The notes: a model not told the origin generated them from the letters alone. Positions 1 through 6,572 are shown, counted from the stretch's first letter. The stretch is 7,568 nucleotides of DNA from JAVKSL01 sp039583695 (GCA_039583695.1 JAVKSL010000120.1:1-7568); one strand, 5' to 3'. Numbers and translations: made by a program.

Positions 1-1
1 C

Positions 2-2530
2 CCCAAGTCCTGGTCGCTGTATGGCGCTTCCGGGCTGGATGATTGCCGCACGGTCCGAGCGGCTCTGGACACGGGGGTGACCGAGGTGATCCGGGTCCTG
101 GAGGCCGAGGCCTGCATCCGGGTGTGGATGCCCGGCCCCGACGGCACACCGAGGCCTATGCGGGTGCGGGGAGTGTCGCTGGCCGGCTTTTCCTGCCTGC
201 ACTCGGCGTCTGGGGCCGGCGATCCGCATCTTCACGCCCACATGGTGGTCTGCGCTGCCGACGCGGCTACCGGCAAGGTGATCGACACCTTGGAGCTGGT
301 GAACGCCTCAGGTCGTTTGGCCCTGGCGTCGGGGTGGGCCGTGGCCGCCAAGGCGCTGGCCGACGCTGGCCTGGCGGTCGGGGCCGACGGCGAGCTGGTG
401 GGCTATGACCGAGACACCATCGAGGAAGCCTCAGTGGCGGGCAACACCGTGGAGGCCATCCGAAGCGTGCTGGCAGGGGCGGGCTGGAAGCTGGACCACG
501 AGGCCGCCTGGCGCATCTGGCGCTCGGCGGCCGCAGCGGGAGAAGTGAGGCCAACGATGCTGGCCAAGGTCCCCGCCCAGGCCCGAGTTGCAGTGGCCGA
601 CATCATCACCTGCGCCCTGGCGCGCTCGGGAGGCCTTGGCGAAGAGATCGAACACCGCATCGACGCCGCCCTGGCCAGCGCTCCGGCTGAGGTGTTCGCC
701 GGCTGGGAAGCCCGTTTCGCACCGGTGACCGGCTGCCCGCTGGCCGAGCTCGCTGGGACTTGTCGCTCGCTGTCTGTGGGTGTCGTTGGCCCCGACAAGC
801 GCGCAGCCGATGCCGCACTTGTCCGCATCGGCGATCTGGCCCGGGTTCCGAGCGTTGCCCACGCTCGCGCGATGGCAGCGACCGCGGTGGGCTACGAGCG
901 GGCCACCCAGCTTCTCGACGAGCTGGTGGGCGCCGGTGAGCTCATCCGCACAACCACGCCGTCGCGCAGTGGCGAGGTGATCGTGGTGGCCTCCCAGGCA
1001 ATCGAGGAACTGGACCTGGTGCGCCGGGCTGAAACGATCGCGCGAGCAGGACGGCTTCGCGGTGTGGGAGGCCCCGCCGGTTCCGGCAAGACCACCGGCG
1101 TCGGCGCCGCCCTGGCGGGTCGGGCGGTCTGGGCGTGTGCGAGAAACGTGCTGGCCTCTCAAAGACTGGCCGACGCTCTGGGGCGCCACGCGCTGGCCTG
1201 GGTCCGGGCTCGCTCCCTCGCTGGGCTGGCTCAAGCGATGCGCGCAGGTGTCGGGCCCAAGCCAGGGACCGTGGTGGTCATCGACGAGGCCGGACTGGTC
1301 GACCTGGCCGATGCCGAGCGGCTCATATCGCTCGGCGAGGCCGGCGTCGAGGTGATCCTGTTGGGAGACGACCGCCAGGGCCAGCCCATCGACGGGCGCG
1401 GTGCTTGGAGGCTGTTATCCAAGGCAGCCCTTGATGCCGGAGCGTATGCCGACGCTGGCACCAGCCGTCGCTGTACGGCCTGGATAGACGAACACGACGC
1501 CCTGCGTGGCGCACTGGGGAATGCGGAGGCTGCCAAGGCTCTGGCTGAGACCGTCGCAGCAGACGGTCGCCTGATCGAGGTGGAGCACTCCGGGCTGGGC
1601 GAGTGCGTCTCCGAGCTGGTCGTCACCAGGGACGAGGAGGATCTGGTGGTGCTGGCCCGCACCAATGCCAGCGCCGCTGAGGTTGCCGCCGTGTTAGGCC
1701 GTCCCCCCGAGCCGAGCCAACCCGGGTCCACGGTCCCCACCCGCAGCGCAGAGCGGGCCTGGGTGGGCGACCGGCTACGGGCGAGGCAGAACCACTGGCA
1801 GGACGGCGTGCTGATGGCCGCCAACGGCGAGGTGGGAACCATCGTGGCCGTTGCCAGGCGCCATGCCCAAATCACCCTGGAGCGGGGCGAGACCATCGAG
1901 ATCACCCGAACCGAGTTGGCGCGGTCTTGGACCCTGGCGGGCGCCAGCACCGGCGACGCCGCCCAAGGTATGACGGGCGGACGCTCGGTGGTGATCCTGG
2001 ACGGTTCCGAGGGAGCGTCTTGGACCTATGCGGCTGCCACCCGAGGACTTCGCCCGCCCATCTACGTGGTCACTCGGGCCGAGGCACCTGAGCACCACGG
2101 CGGGGTCGGCCCAGACGGGCCGAGCGCAACAGAGGTGCTCGCGGTCGCCATGAGTCGCGACGACCGGGCAACCCCGCGCATCGAGAGCGTGGCGCTCCGC
2201 ATCGACTGGGATCGCTACCAGCGCGTGGCCTACTCGGGTCCCGCCGGTGCCCCCCGACTCATCGAAGACCTTGCCACACGGCTCCGGGGTCTTCCGCCAG
2301 CACAAGGCGGAGTGGCGATGCTCGGAGCGACCATGGCCGCAGCTCCCGAGCGCCACCGTCGGGCACTGCTGACCGCAGCGCTGCGAGCCGGCGCCAGCCC
2401 GCTCGTCGTGGCCCAGGTTGCGCGGGTCTTCGGGCTGGGCGTTCCCAATGTCGCAAGCCGCCCCGGCTGGCCCCGTGGTGGGAGCCGCGCTGTGGGACTG
2501 GGAGCCGGCTCAGAGGTGATGGCGCGATGA
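2..2530 (+). CDS. MobF (TrwC/TraA-type) conjugative relaxase-helicase, 5' end outside the window
   Basis: The frame is open from base 2, so the start lies upstream; 842 residues are visible. The protein would nick the transfer origin, attach covalently to the 5' end and unwind the strand during conjugation. Seen: a PKSWSLYG stretch at the very start that fits the conserved PKSVS motif of MobF relaxases, then DPHLHAHMVV (221-250), whose three histidines (codons 227, 233, 239) are the HUH metal ligands. The SF1 helicase half follows: Walker A GPAGSGKT (1070-1093), Walker B VVVIDEAG (1271-1294), motif III LLGDDRQGQPI near 1358-1390, an AQGMTGG motif near 1961-1981 and YAAATRG near 2028-2048. The N-terminal catalytic tyrosines are not in the window. 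The GTG at 77 is internal to conserved sequence and is not the start. The last 160 or so residues are unassigned. The stop overlaps an ATG (ATGA, 2527-2530). Family assignment is strong; the plasmid or ICE context is inferred. Confidence 0.93.
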   Translation, partial: PKSWSLYGASGLDDCRTVRAALDTGVTEVIRVLEAEACIRVWMPGPDGTPRPMRVRGVSLAGFSCLHSASGAGDPHLHAHMVVCAADAATGKVIDTLELVNASGRLALASGWAVAAKALADAGLAVGADGELVGYDRDTIEEASVAGNTVEAIRSVLAGAGWKLDHEAAWRIWRSAAAAGEVRPTMLAKVPAQARVAVADIITCALARSGGLGEEIEHRIDAALASAPAEVFAGWEARFAPVTGCPLAELAGTCRSLSVGVVGPDKRAADAALVRIGDLARVPSVAHARAMAATAVGYERATQLLDELVGAGELIRTTTPSRSGEVIVVASQAIEELDLVRRAETIARAGRLRGVGGPAGSGKTTGVGAALAGRAVWACARNVLASQRLADALGRHALAWVRARSLAGLAQAMRAGVGPKPGTVVVIDEAGLVDLADAERLISLGEAGVEVILLGDDRQGQPIDGRGAWRLLSKAALDAGAYADAGTSRRCTAWIDEHDALRGALGNAEAAKALAETVAADGRLIEVEHSGLGECVSELVVTRDEEDLVVLARTNASAAEVAAVLGRPPEPSQPGSTVPTRSAERAWVGDRLRARQNHWQDGVLMAANGEVGTIVAVARRHAQITLERGETIEITRTELARSWTLAGASTGDAAQGMTGGRSVVILDGSEGASWTYAAATRGLRPPIYVVTRAEAPEHHGGVGPDGPSATEVLAVAMSRDDRATPRIESVALRIDWDRYQRVAYSGPAGAPRLIEDLATRLRGLPPAQGGVAMLGATMAAAPERHRRALLTAALRAGASPLVVAQVARVFGLGVPNVASRPGWPRGGSRAVGLGAGSEVMAR

Positions 2531-2538
2531 GGACCAAC

Positions 2539-2555
2539 AACGGCGCCGTTCGAAC
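2539..2555. promoter_or_regulatory. Overlapping palindromes behind the relaxase gene
   Basis: AACGGCGCCGTT (2539-2550) is a perfect 12-base palindrome and GTTCGAAC (2548-2555) is a perfect 8-base palindrome overlapping it by three bases. They lie between the relaxase stop and the ribosome binding site of the next gene, where an operator for a dimeric regulator could sit. Palindromes of this size also arise by chance in a sequence this long, so the placement is the main argument. Confidence 0.3.
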
Positions 2556-2595
2556 CAATCCATCAAGCACGAGAACCAACACCAAGGAGGCATCC
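2551..2595 (+). promoter_or_regulatory. A/C-rich leader with strong Shine-Dalgarno deciding the GTG start at 2596
   Basis: AAGGAGG at 2584-2590 is a full-strength Shine-Dalgarno sequence five bases before GTG 2596. The bases ahead of it are rich in A and C and contain CGAACCAAT (2551-2559) and ACCAACACCA (2575-2584). Both strings recur in the same order before the excisionase-like gene (6239-6247 and 6250-6259). This supports 2531-2595 being leader and not the N-terminus of a protein starting at ATG 2527. Confidence 0.6.
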
Positions 2596-3012
2596 GTGCA
2601 AAGCGAGCCAGCCATGATTGATCGTGACATGGCCGTGGCGGGCATCCGCAACGGCCTGCGCCAGCGTTGCGACCGAGCCTGGTCCGTGAGGGCCGGGCGA
2701 GGAACCGTTGCCAACTGGATCACCATCATCGCCCCACCCGCCCGGCTCGGCCCCGGCCGGTCGATGACACCGCAGGACTGCACCGCCCTGGCCGCGTTGT
2801 TGGGCCTGGACTACGTGCATCCCCAAGGGGTAATGATCGAGCCGAGCCCGGCGAACTGGAATGAGTACCTGATGCGCGCCAGGGGGCGCGATCCTCACCG
2901 GGCCGGGCTTGGCCAGGGCCGTGCCCCCAAGACGATGCCGGGCCGGGGTCCCCGCCCGATCGGTGGGCTGCGCAGCCTGCCTGGCCCGGACGAGTCGGAC
3001 CTGGCGCTGTGA
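2596..3012 (+). CDS. Conserved hypothetical protein of actinobacterial mobile elements (WITI-APP type)
   Basis: 138 residues from GTG 2596, chosen for the Shine-Dalgarno at 2584-2590; ATG 2527, which overlaps the relaxase stop as ATGA, is in frame and would add 23 low-complexity residues. The protein has a helical start (DRDMAVAGIRNGLRQ), then WSVRAGRGT, the segment NWITIIAPPAR, MTPQDCTALAALLGL and DYVHPQGVMI, with a basic, Gly/Pro-rich tail. From memory, small proteins with the order W-S-V, G-R-G-T, W-I-T-I-x-A-x-P, LLGL and V-H-x-Q-G occur in actinobacterial mobile and accessory regions, but I know no function for them. There are no membrane segments or catalytic motifs. Its position directly behind the relaxase and the coupling to the next gene suggest a role in the element's transfer or control, which is inference only. 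Confidence 0.8.
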   Translation: MQSEPAMIDRDMAVAGIRNGLRQRCDRAWSVRAGRGTVANWITIIAPPARLGPGRSMTPQDCTALAALLGLDYVHPQGVMIEPSPANWNEYLMRARGRDPHRAGLGQGRAPKTMPGRGPRPIGGLRSLPGPDESDLAL

Positions 3013-3197
3013 GACCGATGAACCGTGAGGGCTGGGCACTGCTCGCCGAGCTTCTCAGTGACGCCATGGCCAGCGAGCAGAGCCCGAACTGGACCATCGA
3101 CGCATTCGGCCAGTCGCTCTCGGTGGTCGAGGCCCTGCTCGCCGCCAGACCGGATCAGGCAACCCTGTTTGAACCATCCACGAACGAGTCGGGGTGA
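3009..3197 (+). CDS. Small unrecognised protein
   Basis: 62 residues from GTG 3009, which overlaps the upstream stop as GTGA and so fits translational coupling. ATG 3018 in the same frame is an equally possible start and gives 59 residues; neither has a good Shine-Dalgarno sequence. The sequence looks helical and acidic (REGWALLAELLSDAM, then a second helix around VVEALLAARPD). I do not recognise a family. Support for it being real is its exact fit between two genes of the run, GC-rich third positions and a stop only seven bases before the next ATG. It might be a small regulator or accessory factor, but nothing in the sequence shows that. Confidence 0.6.
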   Translation: MRPMNREGWALLAELLSDAMASEQSPNWTIDAFGQSLSVVEALLAARPDQATLFEPSTNESG

Positions 3198-3204
3198 TCG
3201 GGCG

Positions 3205-3657
3205 ATGACGACAGATAACCGAGCCGAAGCCCGAAGCCCAGACCGCTTCGAACGGGCGGCGGCACAGTGCAGGGCAGCGGTGTGCACCACGGCCAGGCTG
3301 GCTCAGGACTCCCCTCCGCGCCCCTTCCGCCTCGGGGACGCGGTGTTCGCCCTGTTCGGCCCCGAGTTCAATGACTCGGTGAAAGCCTGGTTTCCCTGGC
3401 CGTCCTTTGCGGTCAGCGACGGGCGGGACCGCTTCGTGAGCGGGGTGCTGGTCGGAGACGACCCGCGAGAGGGGACCACTTTGATCTACGCCGGAAGCAG
3501 TCCGCGCCGCAGCGATCCCGTCACCCTGCGAGTCGCCTGGGCCAGGCTGGCGTGTCCGTGTTCGGCCGGCCTTGGAGACCAACACGTTCGCTGTGATTGG
3601 AGCCAGGCCGACGAGCAGGTCCGCCAGGCCAGTCGTGCCATCCAGCTGCGGTGCTAG
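3205..3657 (+). CDS. Hypothetical protein, N-terminal part of a family present twice here; ends at an internal amber codon
   Basis: 150 residues from ATG 3205, seven bases after the previous stop. Visible are a Cys-containing helical start, PPRPFRLGDAVFALFG near residues 38-53, then SGVLVGDDP and a region with CDWSQADE ahead of a helix. The same layout occurs in the broken gene at 4909-5675: PRPFR, a VLVG strand, C-x-W-x-x-x-D-E and R-x-A-x-R-A-x-x-L, with 100 against 103 residues between PRPFR and DE. The alignment runs on without gaps past TAG 3655, where the second copy has a valine. The true gene product therefore probably extends at least to about 3850. TAG is used by no other gene in the window. 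Function is unknown. The part beyond the stop resembles a winged helix, so DNA binding is a guess. Confidence 0.7.
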   Translation: MTTDNRAEARSPDRFERAAAQCRAAVCTTARLAQDSPPRPFRLGDAVFALFGPEFNDSVKAWFPWPSFAVSDGRDRFVSGVLVGDDPREGTTLIYAGSSPRRSDPVTLRVAWARLACPCSAGLGDQHVRCDWSQADEQVRQASRAIQLRC

Positions 3658-4008
3658 TTCCAACAGTTGTCGAACATCGCGCCTGACGGGCGGGTTGTCG
3701 CCGCACCCACCGAGATGTGGGCAGCCATGGCGGCCCTGGAGGCATTCGGCATCGTGTCGGCTGTGTCCTTCGGCGCCGCCACCTACGGCCACCGGAACTA
3801 CTACGCGACCCCCTGGGCGAGCGCGCCGCGTGAAAGCGAATGGCCGGGGCCGACGGCAACCGTTCGCCCGGTGCTTGTCGGAAGTCCCAGAGGGCCGCTT
3901 TCAGATACAGCACCCAGAACCCGGCCCCAGCGAGGACCTGGGCCGACGAGCCCACATCGCTCGCAGCGGCCATTGGGGCTCGCCGGCAATCCAGGCATTT
4001 GCCCATGA
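3658..4008 (+). pseudogene. C-terminal continuation of the 3205 gene beyond an in-frame TAG
   Basis: The frame of the 3205 gene stays open after TAG 3655 to the TGA at 4006. The first 60 or so codons look coding: a helix TEMWAAMAALEAFGIV followed by YGHRNYYATPW, a layout typical of the recognition helix and wing of winged-helix proteins. The second copy has PEVQAALRLLEAVGIA and YGPTDYYVGSCW at the same place. From the shared D-E to G-I, 17 of 48 aligned positions are identical with no gap. Coding character fades after SEWPG (about 3846), so the 3' boundary is uncertain. Either a nonsense mutation has cut the gene or the amber codon is read through. A separate small gene from TTG 3667 is less likely, because homology spans the stop. 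Confidence 0.6.
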
Positions 4009-4057
4009 CCACCATCCCGACACCAACCACAACTCGACCAGGAGGAGGTCCCCTGAC
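3846..4057 (+). other. Region of unclear frame before the 4058 gene, with its ribosome binding site
   Basis: No gene is certain here. The frame carrying the 3205 family stops at 4008. Another frame, open from ATG 3840, keeps GC-rich third positions to about 4015 and ends at a TGA (4059-4061) that overlaps the next start as ATGA. A one-base frame change near 3850 would therefore give the 3205 family protein a coupled end. AGGAGGAGG at 4040-4048 lies nine bases before ATG 4058 and is the clear ribosome binding site of the next gene. No promoter, terminator or RNA gene was recognised. Confidence 0.45.
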
Positions 4058-4912
4058 ATGACAAACAACAACCCCGCCGACCCGATAGTCCCTGGCGGGG
4101 CGGGAGGCGCCACCTCGGCGCTGGCCCCGGCCAAGCTGTGGGTCTGCGCCTGGCCCGACCCGGTGATCGACGTGTTGGGCCACGATCCACGCTCGTCCTA
4201 CGTGGAGACCTACTGGCTGGGAATCCTCGGACCCTCGACGACCTGGCTGGCTCGACGGCTGGTGACAGGACTCGAAGCCAGCCCCGATGGATACCAGATC
4301 GATCTCGCCGAATGCGCCCGCACCCTCGGACTCGGAGACCGGGGAGGACGGCACTCGCCGTTTCGTCGAGCACTTCTGCGCCTGACCCAGTTCGAGCTGG
4401 CACAGTACCGCGGCGATGACACCCTGGCCATCCGCCGACGTGTCCCCCCGCTCAACCGCCACCAGGCAGCACGCCTGCCGCAGTCCCTACAAGCCTCCCA
4501 TGCGGCCCTGGTGGAATCTGAAGCTCGTCTTCCCACCGAAGACCACCTCCGCAGGCGCAGCAGGCAGTTGGCACTCAGCCTGATCGAGCTGGGCGAGGAC
4601 CTCGAAGCCGCCGAGCGACAGCTGCTGCGCTGGCGCTTTGCGCCCACAGTCGCCCGAGAGGCCGCCAACTGGGCCTGGGACCGCCACTGCGGGCGTCTGA
4701 GCACGGATCAGGCAGTGGGGGGCCCGGATTCCCCTCGGGCGGTGGCTACCACGCAGACCACCAACTCCGCGCTCCGAACGAGAAGCGCTCCAGTCTCAGG
4801 GTCGGCCGACCGGGAGGGCGTCGGGTTTAGACGATATCCCGAGGCCATCGACGGGCGCCGGGTGAGGCGCATCGGACAGGTTTCGCCTGACGGTGGCGGG
4901 CTGTCGCGATGA
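4058..4912 (+). CDS. Conserved actinobacterial hypothetical protein, possibly with a helix-turn-helix region
   Basis: 284 residues from ATG 4058, fixed by AGGAGGAGG at 4040-4048. Residues 1-26 are a loose Gly/Ala-rich lead. The conserved core then shows WPDPV (32-36), GHDPRS (41-46), YVETYWL (48-54), LGPSTTWL (57-64), a helical stretch with LAECARTLGLG (83-93), GGRHSPF (96-102), RALLRLTQFELA (104-115) and LPQSLQASH near 140. From memory this order matches a widespread actinobacterial family of unknown function. The LAECARTLGLG helix pair with a following helix could be a winged helix, which is inference. A second helical, charged part follows (about 150-215), and the last 70 or so residues are low in complexity and may be variable. 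The stop overlaps the next ATG (4909-4912), so the flanking paralogue is translationally coupled to it. Confidence 0.85.
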   Translation: MTNNNPADPIVPGGAGGATSALAPAKLWVCAWPDPVIDVLGHDPRSSYVETYWLGILGPSTTWLARRLVTGLEASPDGYQIDLAECARTLGLGDRGGRHSPFRRALLRLTQFELAQYRGDDTLAIRRRVPPLNRHQAARLPQSLQASHAALVESEARLPTEDHLRRRSRQLALSLIELGEDLEAAERQLLRWRFAPTVAREAANWAWDRHCGRLSTDQAVGGPDSPRAVATTQTTNSALRTRSAPVSGSADREGVGFRRYPEAIDGRRVRRIGQVSPDGGGLSR

Positions 4913-5675
4913 ACGGGCACGCCGCACTCCCTGCCGGCGAGGCCGAGGCGCGCTTGGCCTGTGAATGCATGGGCGTCAGGGTGGTGCTGGGTGCTGCGCC
5001 ACGGCCGTTTCGCATCGGCGAGGTTCTCCAGGGCCTCTACCGCTCCACGCGCAGCGCTGCGACCCCGGCGGTTCCACTCTTGCCTGGTGCATCGAACAGC
5101 CTGCCGAGGGTGCGCGCCCGGTCTGGCTGGACAGCCACGTCCTGGACGTCCTGGTGGGCGCGGCACCCAACGGCGGTATGACGCAGTGGAACCCCACCTG
5201 CGCCAGGGGCTCAGCGTCAGGGAGGCGACGCTGGCCCATGCCTGCTGGGACGGACCGCACGGCCAGGGTGGCCGGCACAGCGAGTGCAAGTGGGGCGAGC
5301 CGATGAGACCCAGCGTCTGGCATGGCGGGCGAGCCCGCTCAAGCACGTCTTCACTCATCGGGCGGCAACTTGGGATACCCGGCTCGTGGCTGGCGTCTCG
5401 CCTGAGGTGCAAGCGGCGCTTCGCCTGCTTGAAGCCGTCGGGATCGCAGATCACCACTCCCCTACGGCCCGACCGACTACTACGTGGGCTCCTGCTGGCA
5501 GCCACCTGCTCAACGGGAGAGCCGGAGCCGGAGCCGCCCGGTGCCTCGGCAGCCAGGTTCCCTCGCACAGCTGGAGGGCGGCCATCGCCCGATGTCGCCC
5601 TCAACGTTGACCGAGATGGTGGCGCTCTGTCTCCATGACCGAGAAGCCGCGACAAACAGCAACCCAACGCAGTGA
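4909..5675 (+). pseudogene. Second copy of the 3205 family, broken by four same-direction frame changes
   Basis: The gene starts at ATG 4909 (ATGA overlap with the upstream stop). Uninterrupted, that frame stops at 5181. Family sequence is recovered by moving frame four times: PRPFRIGEVLQGLYR up to about 5043, then LHAQRCDPGG to WLDSHVLDVLVGAAPNGG up to 5177, then YDAVEPHLRQGLSVREATLAH to CKWGEP up to 5302, then DETQRLAWRASPL to LEAVGIADHHS up to about 5460, then PYGPTDYYVGSCW running on to the TGA at 5673-5675. Each change equals one missing base in a doubled or longer run (C, T, G and a C run). The reconstructed protein aligns with the 3205 copy along its length. The tail after 5510 is Arg/Ser-rich with a GCCGGA repeat. 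It is either a decayed gene or one damaged by assembly deletions. Confidence 0.7.
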
Positions 5676-5699
5676 TCCATCCACCACGGAGTGGCCTTC

Positions 5700-6227
5700 A
5701 TGATGATACGCAGCGCAGCAAGCCTGGAGCGGAACCAACTGGAACTGAAACTGCGAGCAGGCGCGGAGGGTGACCTGAGCGCAGCGGCGGCCATAGAGCT
5801 GCTCATCGCGCATGACCACTGGCTCGGACGCAAGGACTTCTTGAACCACGTTGTTGGAGTCGATGCCCCGGTCATTGCCAAGGTGGACTGGGACGAGGCG
5901 CTCAGGGCGGACTTGCCCGCGTCGTCCAGTGAGAGCCGGGTGCTCGCCATCTGCGCTGAGTTAGCCGGCACCGACTCCGGCCGAGCGCTGGGGGACCTGA
6001 TGAGTGGGCTGGACGACTCCAACACCATGTTGGTCCTGCGCGCCCTGGTGAGCGCGCATCCGGGTTGGCGAGGCGTGGACCGCCTGTGGGTCTCGCCGCT
6101 ACCCCGCAGGGTTGCCCCGTCATCCACCTTGGGCGGACTCAGCTCGCCGACGCTGCCCCGGTCTCGGCCACCCAAGCGCCGGACCTGGCAAGGCAGGCAA
6201 GGACCAGAGCCCGGTGCCTGCGCCTGA
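5700..6227 (+). CDS. Conserved hypothetical protein of actinobacterial accessory regions
   Basis: 175 residues from ATG 5700; the GGAG at 5688-5691 is eight bases upstream, whereas the in-frame GTG 5691 would overlap it. ATG 5703 is also possible. The first 115 or so residues look like a compact helical protein: LSAAAAIELLIAHDHWLGRKDFLNHVV, then KVDWDEAL, SSSESRVLAICAELAG and a terminal LGDLMSGLDDSNTMLVLRALVSAH. I recall small actinobacterial proteins with the same pattern (AVELLIAH-x-x-WL-x-R-x-DF, then VDW, SxSExRVL, L-x-GLDD-x-N), without known function. The last 55 residues are Pro/Arg-rich and fit no such pattern, so the gene may end early after a frame change near 6060 or carry a variable tail. 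It lies 24 bases behind the broken paralogue and 55 bases before the excisionase-like gene. Confidence 0.75.
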   Translation: MMIRSAASLERNQLELKLRAGAEGDLSAAAAIELLIAHDHWLGRKDFLNHVVGVDAPVIAKVDWDEALRADLPASSSESRVLAICAELAGTDSGRALGDLMSGLDDSNTMLVLRALVSAHPGWRGVDRLWVSPLPRRVAPSSTLGGLSSPTLPRSRPPKRRTWQGRQGPEPGACA

Positions 6228-6282
6228 ATTCACGAACACGAACCAATTGACCAACACCATCAATGAAGGGAGACAAGTCAAA
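6228..6282 (+). promoter_or_regulatory. Leader and ribosome binding site of the excisionase-like gene
   Basis: This gap is A/C-rich and repeats two strings from the leader at 2551-2590: CGAACCAAT (6239-6247) and ACCAACACCA (6250-6259). AAGGGAG (6266-6272) lies ten bases before ATG 6283. TTGACC (6247-6252) resembles a -35 box, but no -10 follows at the right distance, so I do not claim a promoter. The shared strings suggest a common leader element or a past duplication. Confidence 0.5.
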
Positions 6283-6537
6283 ATGACAATGTCCGAAACC
6301 CAGAGGACCCGCCCAACAGGAGACCAGCCGGCGACGATGGTCCTCGACAGCTACCCGAGGCGGTTGCTCACCGTGGCCGAGGCCCGTGACGAGCTCCGCC
6401 TAGGCGCCACCAAGTTCGCCGAACTACTTGCATCCGGTGAGCTGGCCAGCATCCGTGTTGGTCGCCGCCGCCTCGTGCCTGTCCATGCCATCGACGATTA
6501 CATCGCAGGCCAGCTATCCGCAGCCAGGAGCACCTGA
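6283..6537 (+). CDS. Excisionase-like HTH_17 (MerR-type helix-turn-helix) DNA-binding protein
   Basis: 84 residues from ATG 6283, with AAGGGAG ten bases upstream; ATG 6289 is an alternative two codons later. Residues 27-76 show the full pattern of the excisionase-family HTH: RLLTVAEARDELRLGATKF (first helices and turn), AELLASGELASIRVGRRR (recognition helix and wing), then LVPVHAIDDYIA. The first 25 residues are a polar, probably disordered lead. Proteins of this type act as recombination directionality factors (Xis) with a tyrosine integrase, or as small transcription regulators. No integrase is in the window, so excision itself is inferred from family and the mobile context. It is the last intact gene before the Mod fragment and may mark the edge of the element. 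Domain identification is firm; the precise role is open. Confidence 0.88.
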   Translation: MTMSETQRTRPTGDQPATMVLDSYPRRLLTVAEARDELRLGATKFAELLASGELASIRVGRRRLVPVHAIDDYIAGQLSAARST

Positions 6538-6560
6538 TCAAAGGTCAAGAGCAACACCGC

Positions 6561-6572
6561 TATAACTATAAG
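6561..6572 (+). promoter_or_regulatory. Candidate -10 box for a leaderless transcript from GTG 6572
   Basis: TATAACTATAAG is an A/T-rich island in GC-rich surroundings and holds two -10-like hexamers, TATAAC (6561-6566) and TATAAG (6567-6572). The first is six bases before GTG 6572, the distance expected when transcription starts at the start codon. There is no Shine-Dalgarno sequence before 6572, which fits leaderless translation, common in actinobacteria. No convincing -35 box is seen; TGATCA (6535-6540) is a weak candidate. Confidence 0.45.

Noticed and set aside
2527..2595. ATG 2527 as start of the gene behind the relaxase
   Set aside because: The ATGA overlap is attractive, but the 23 extra residues are low complexity, a perfect AAGGAGG precedes GTG 2596, and the stretch shares leader motifs with 6239-6259. 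It is kept as an alternative only.
3572..4057. N-terminal extension of the 4058 gene, since its frame is open upstream to 3572
   Set aside because: The extension overlaps the conserved C-terminal part of the 3205 family in another frame, and AGGAGGAGG at 4040-4048 fits ATG 4058.
5521..5536. Short GCCGGA tandem repeat
   Set aside because: Fewer than three copies; explained by Ser/Arg codons in the tail of the broken gene.
4708..5667. Long open frame on the minus strand across the broken paralogue
   Set aside because: Its translation is rich in Arg, Pro and Ser with no family pattern, as expected for the antisense of GC-rich coding DNA; the plus strand carries recognisable family motifs.
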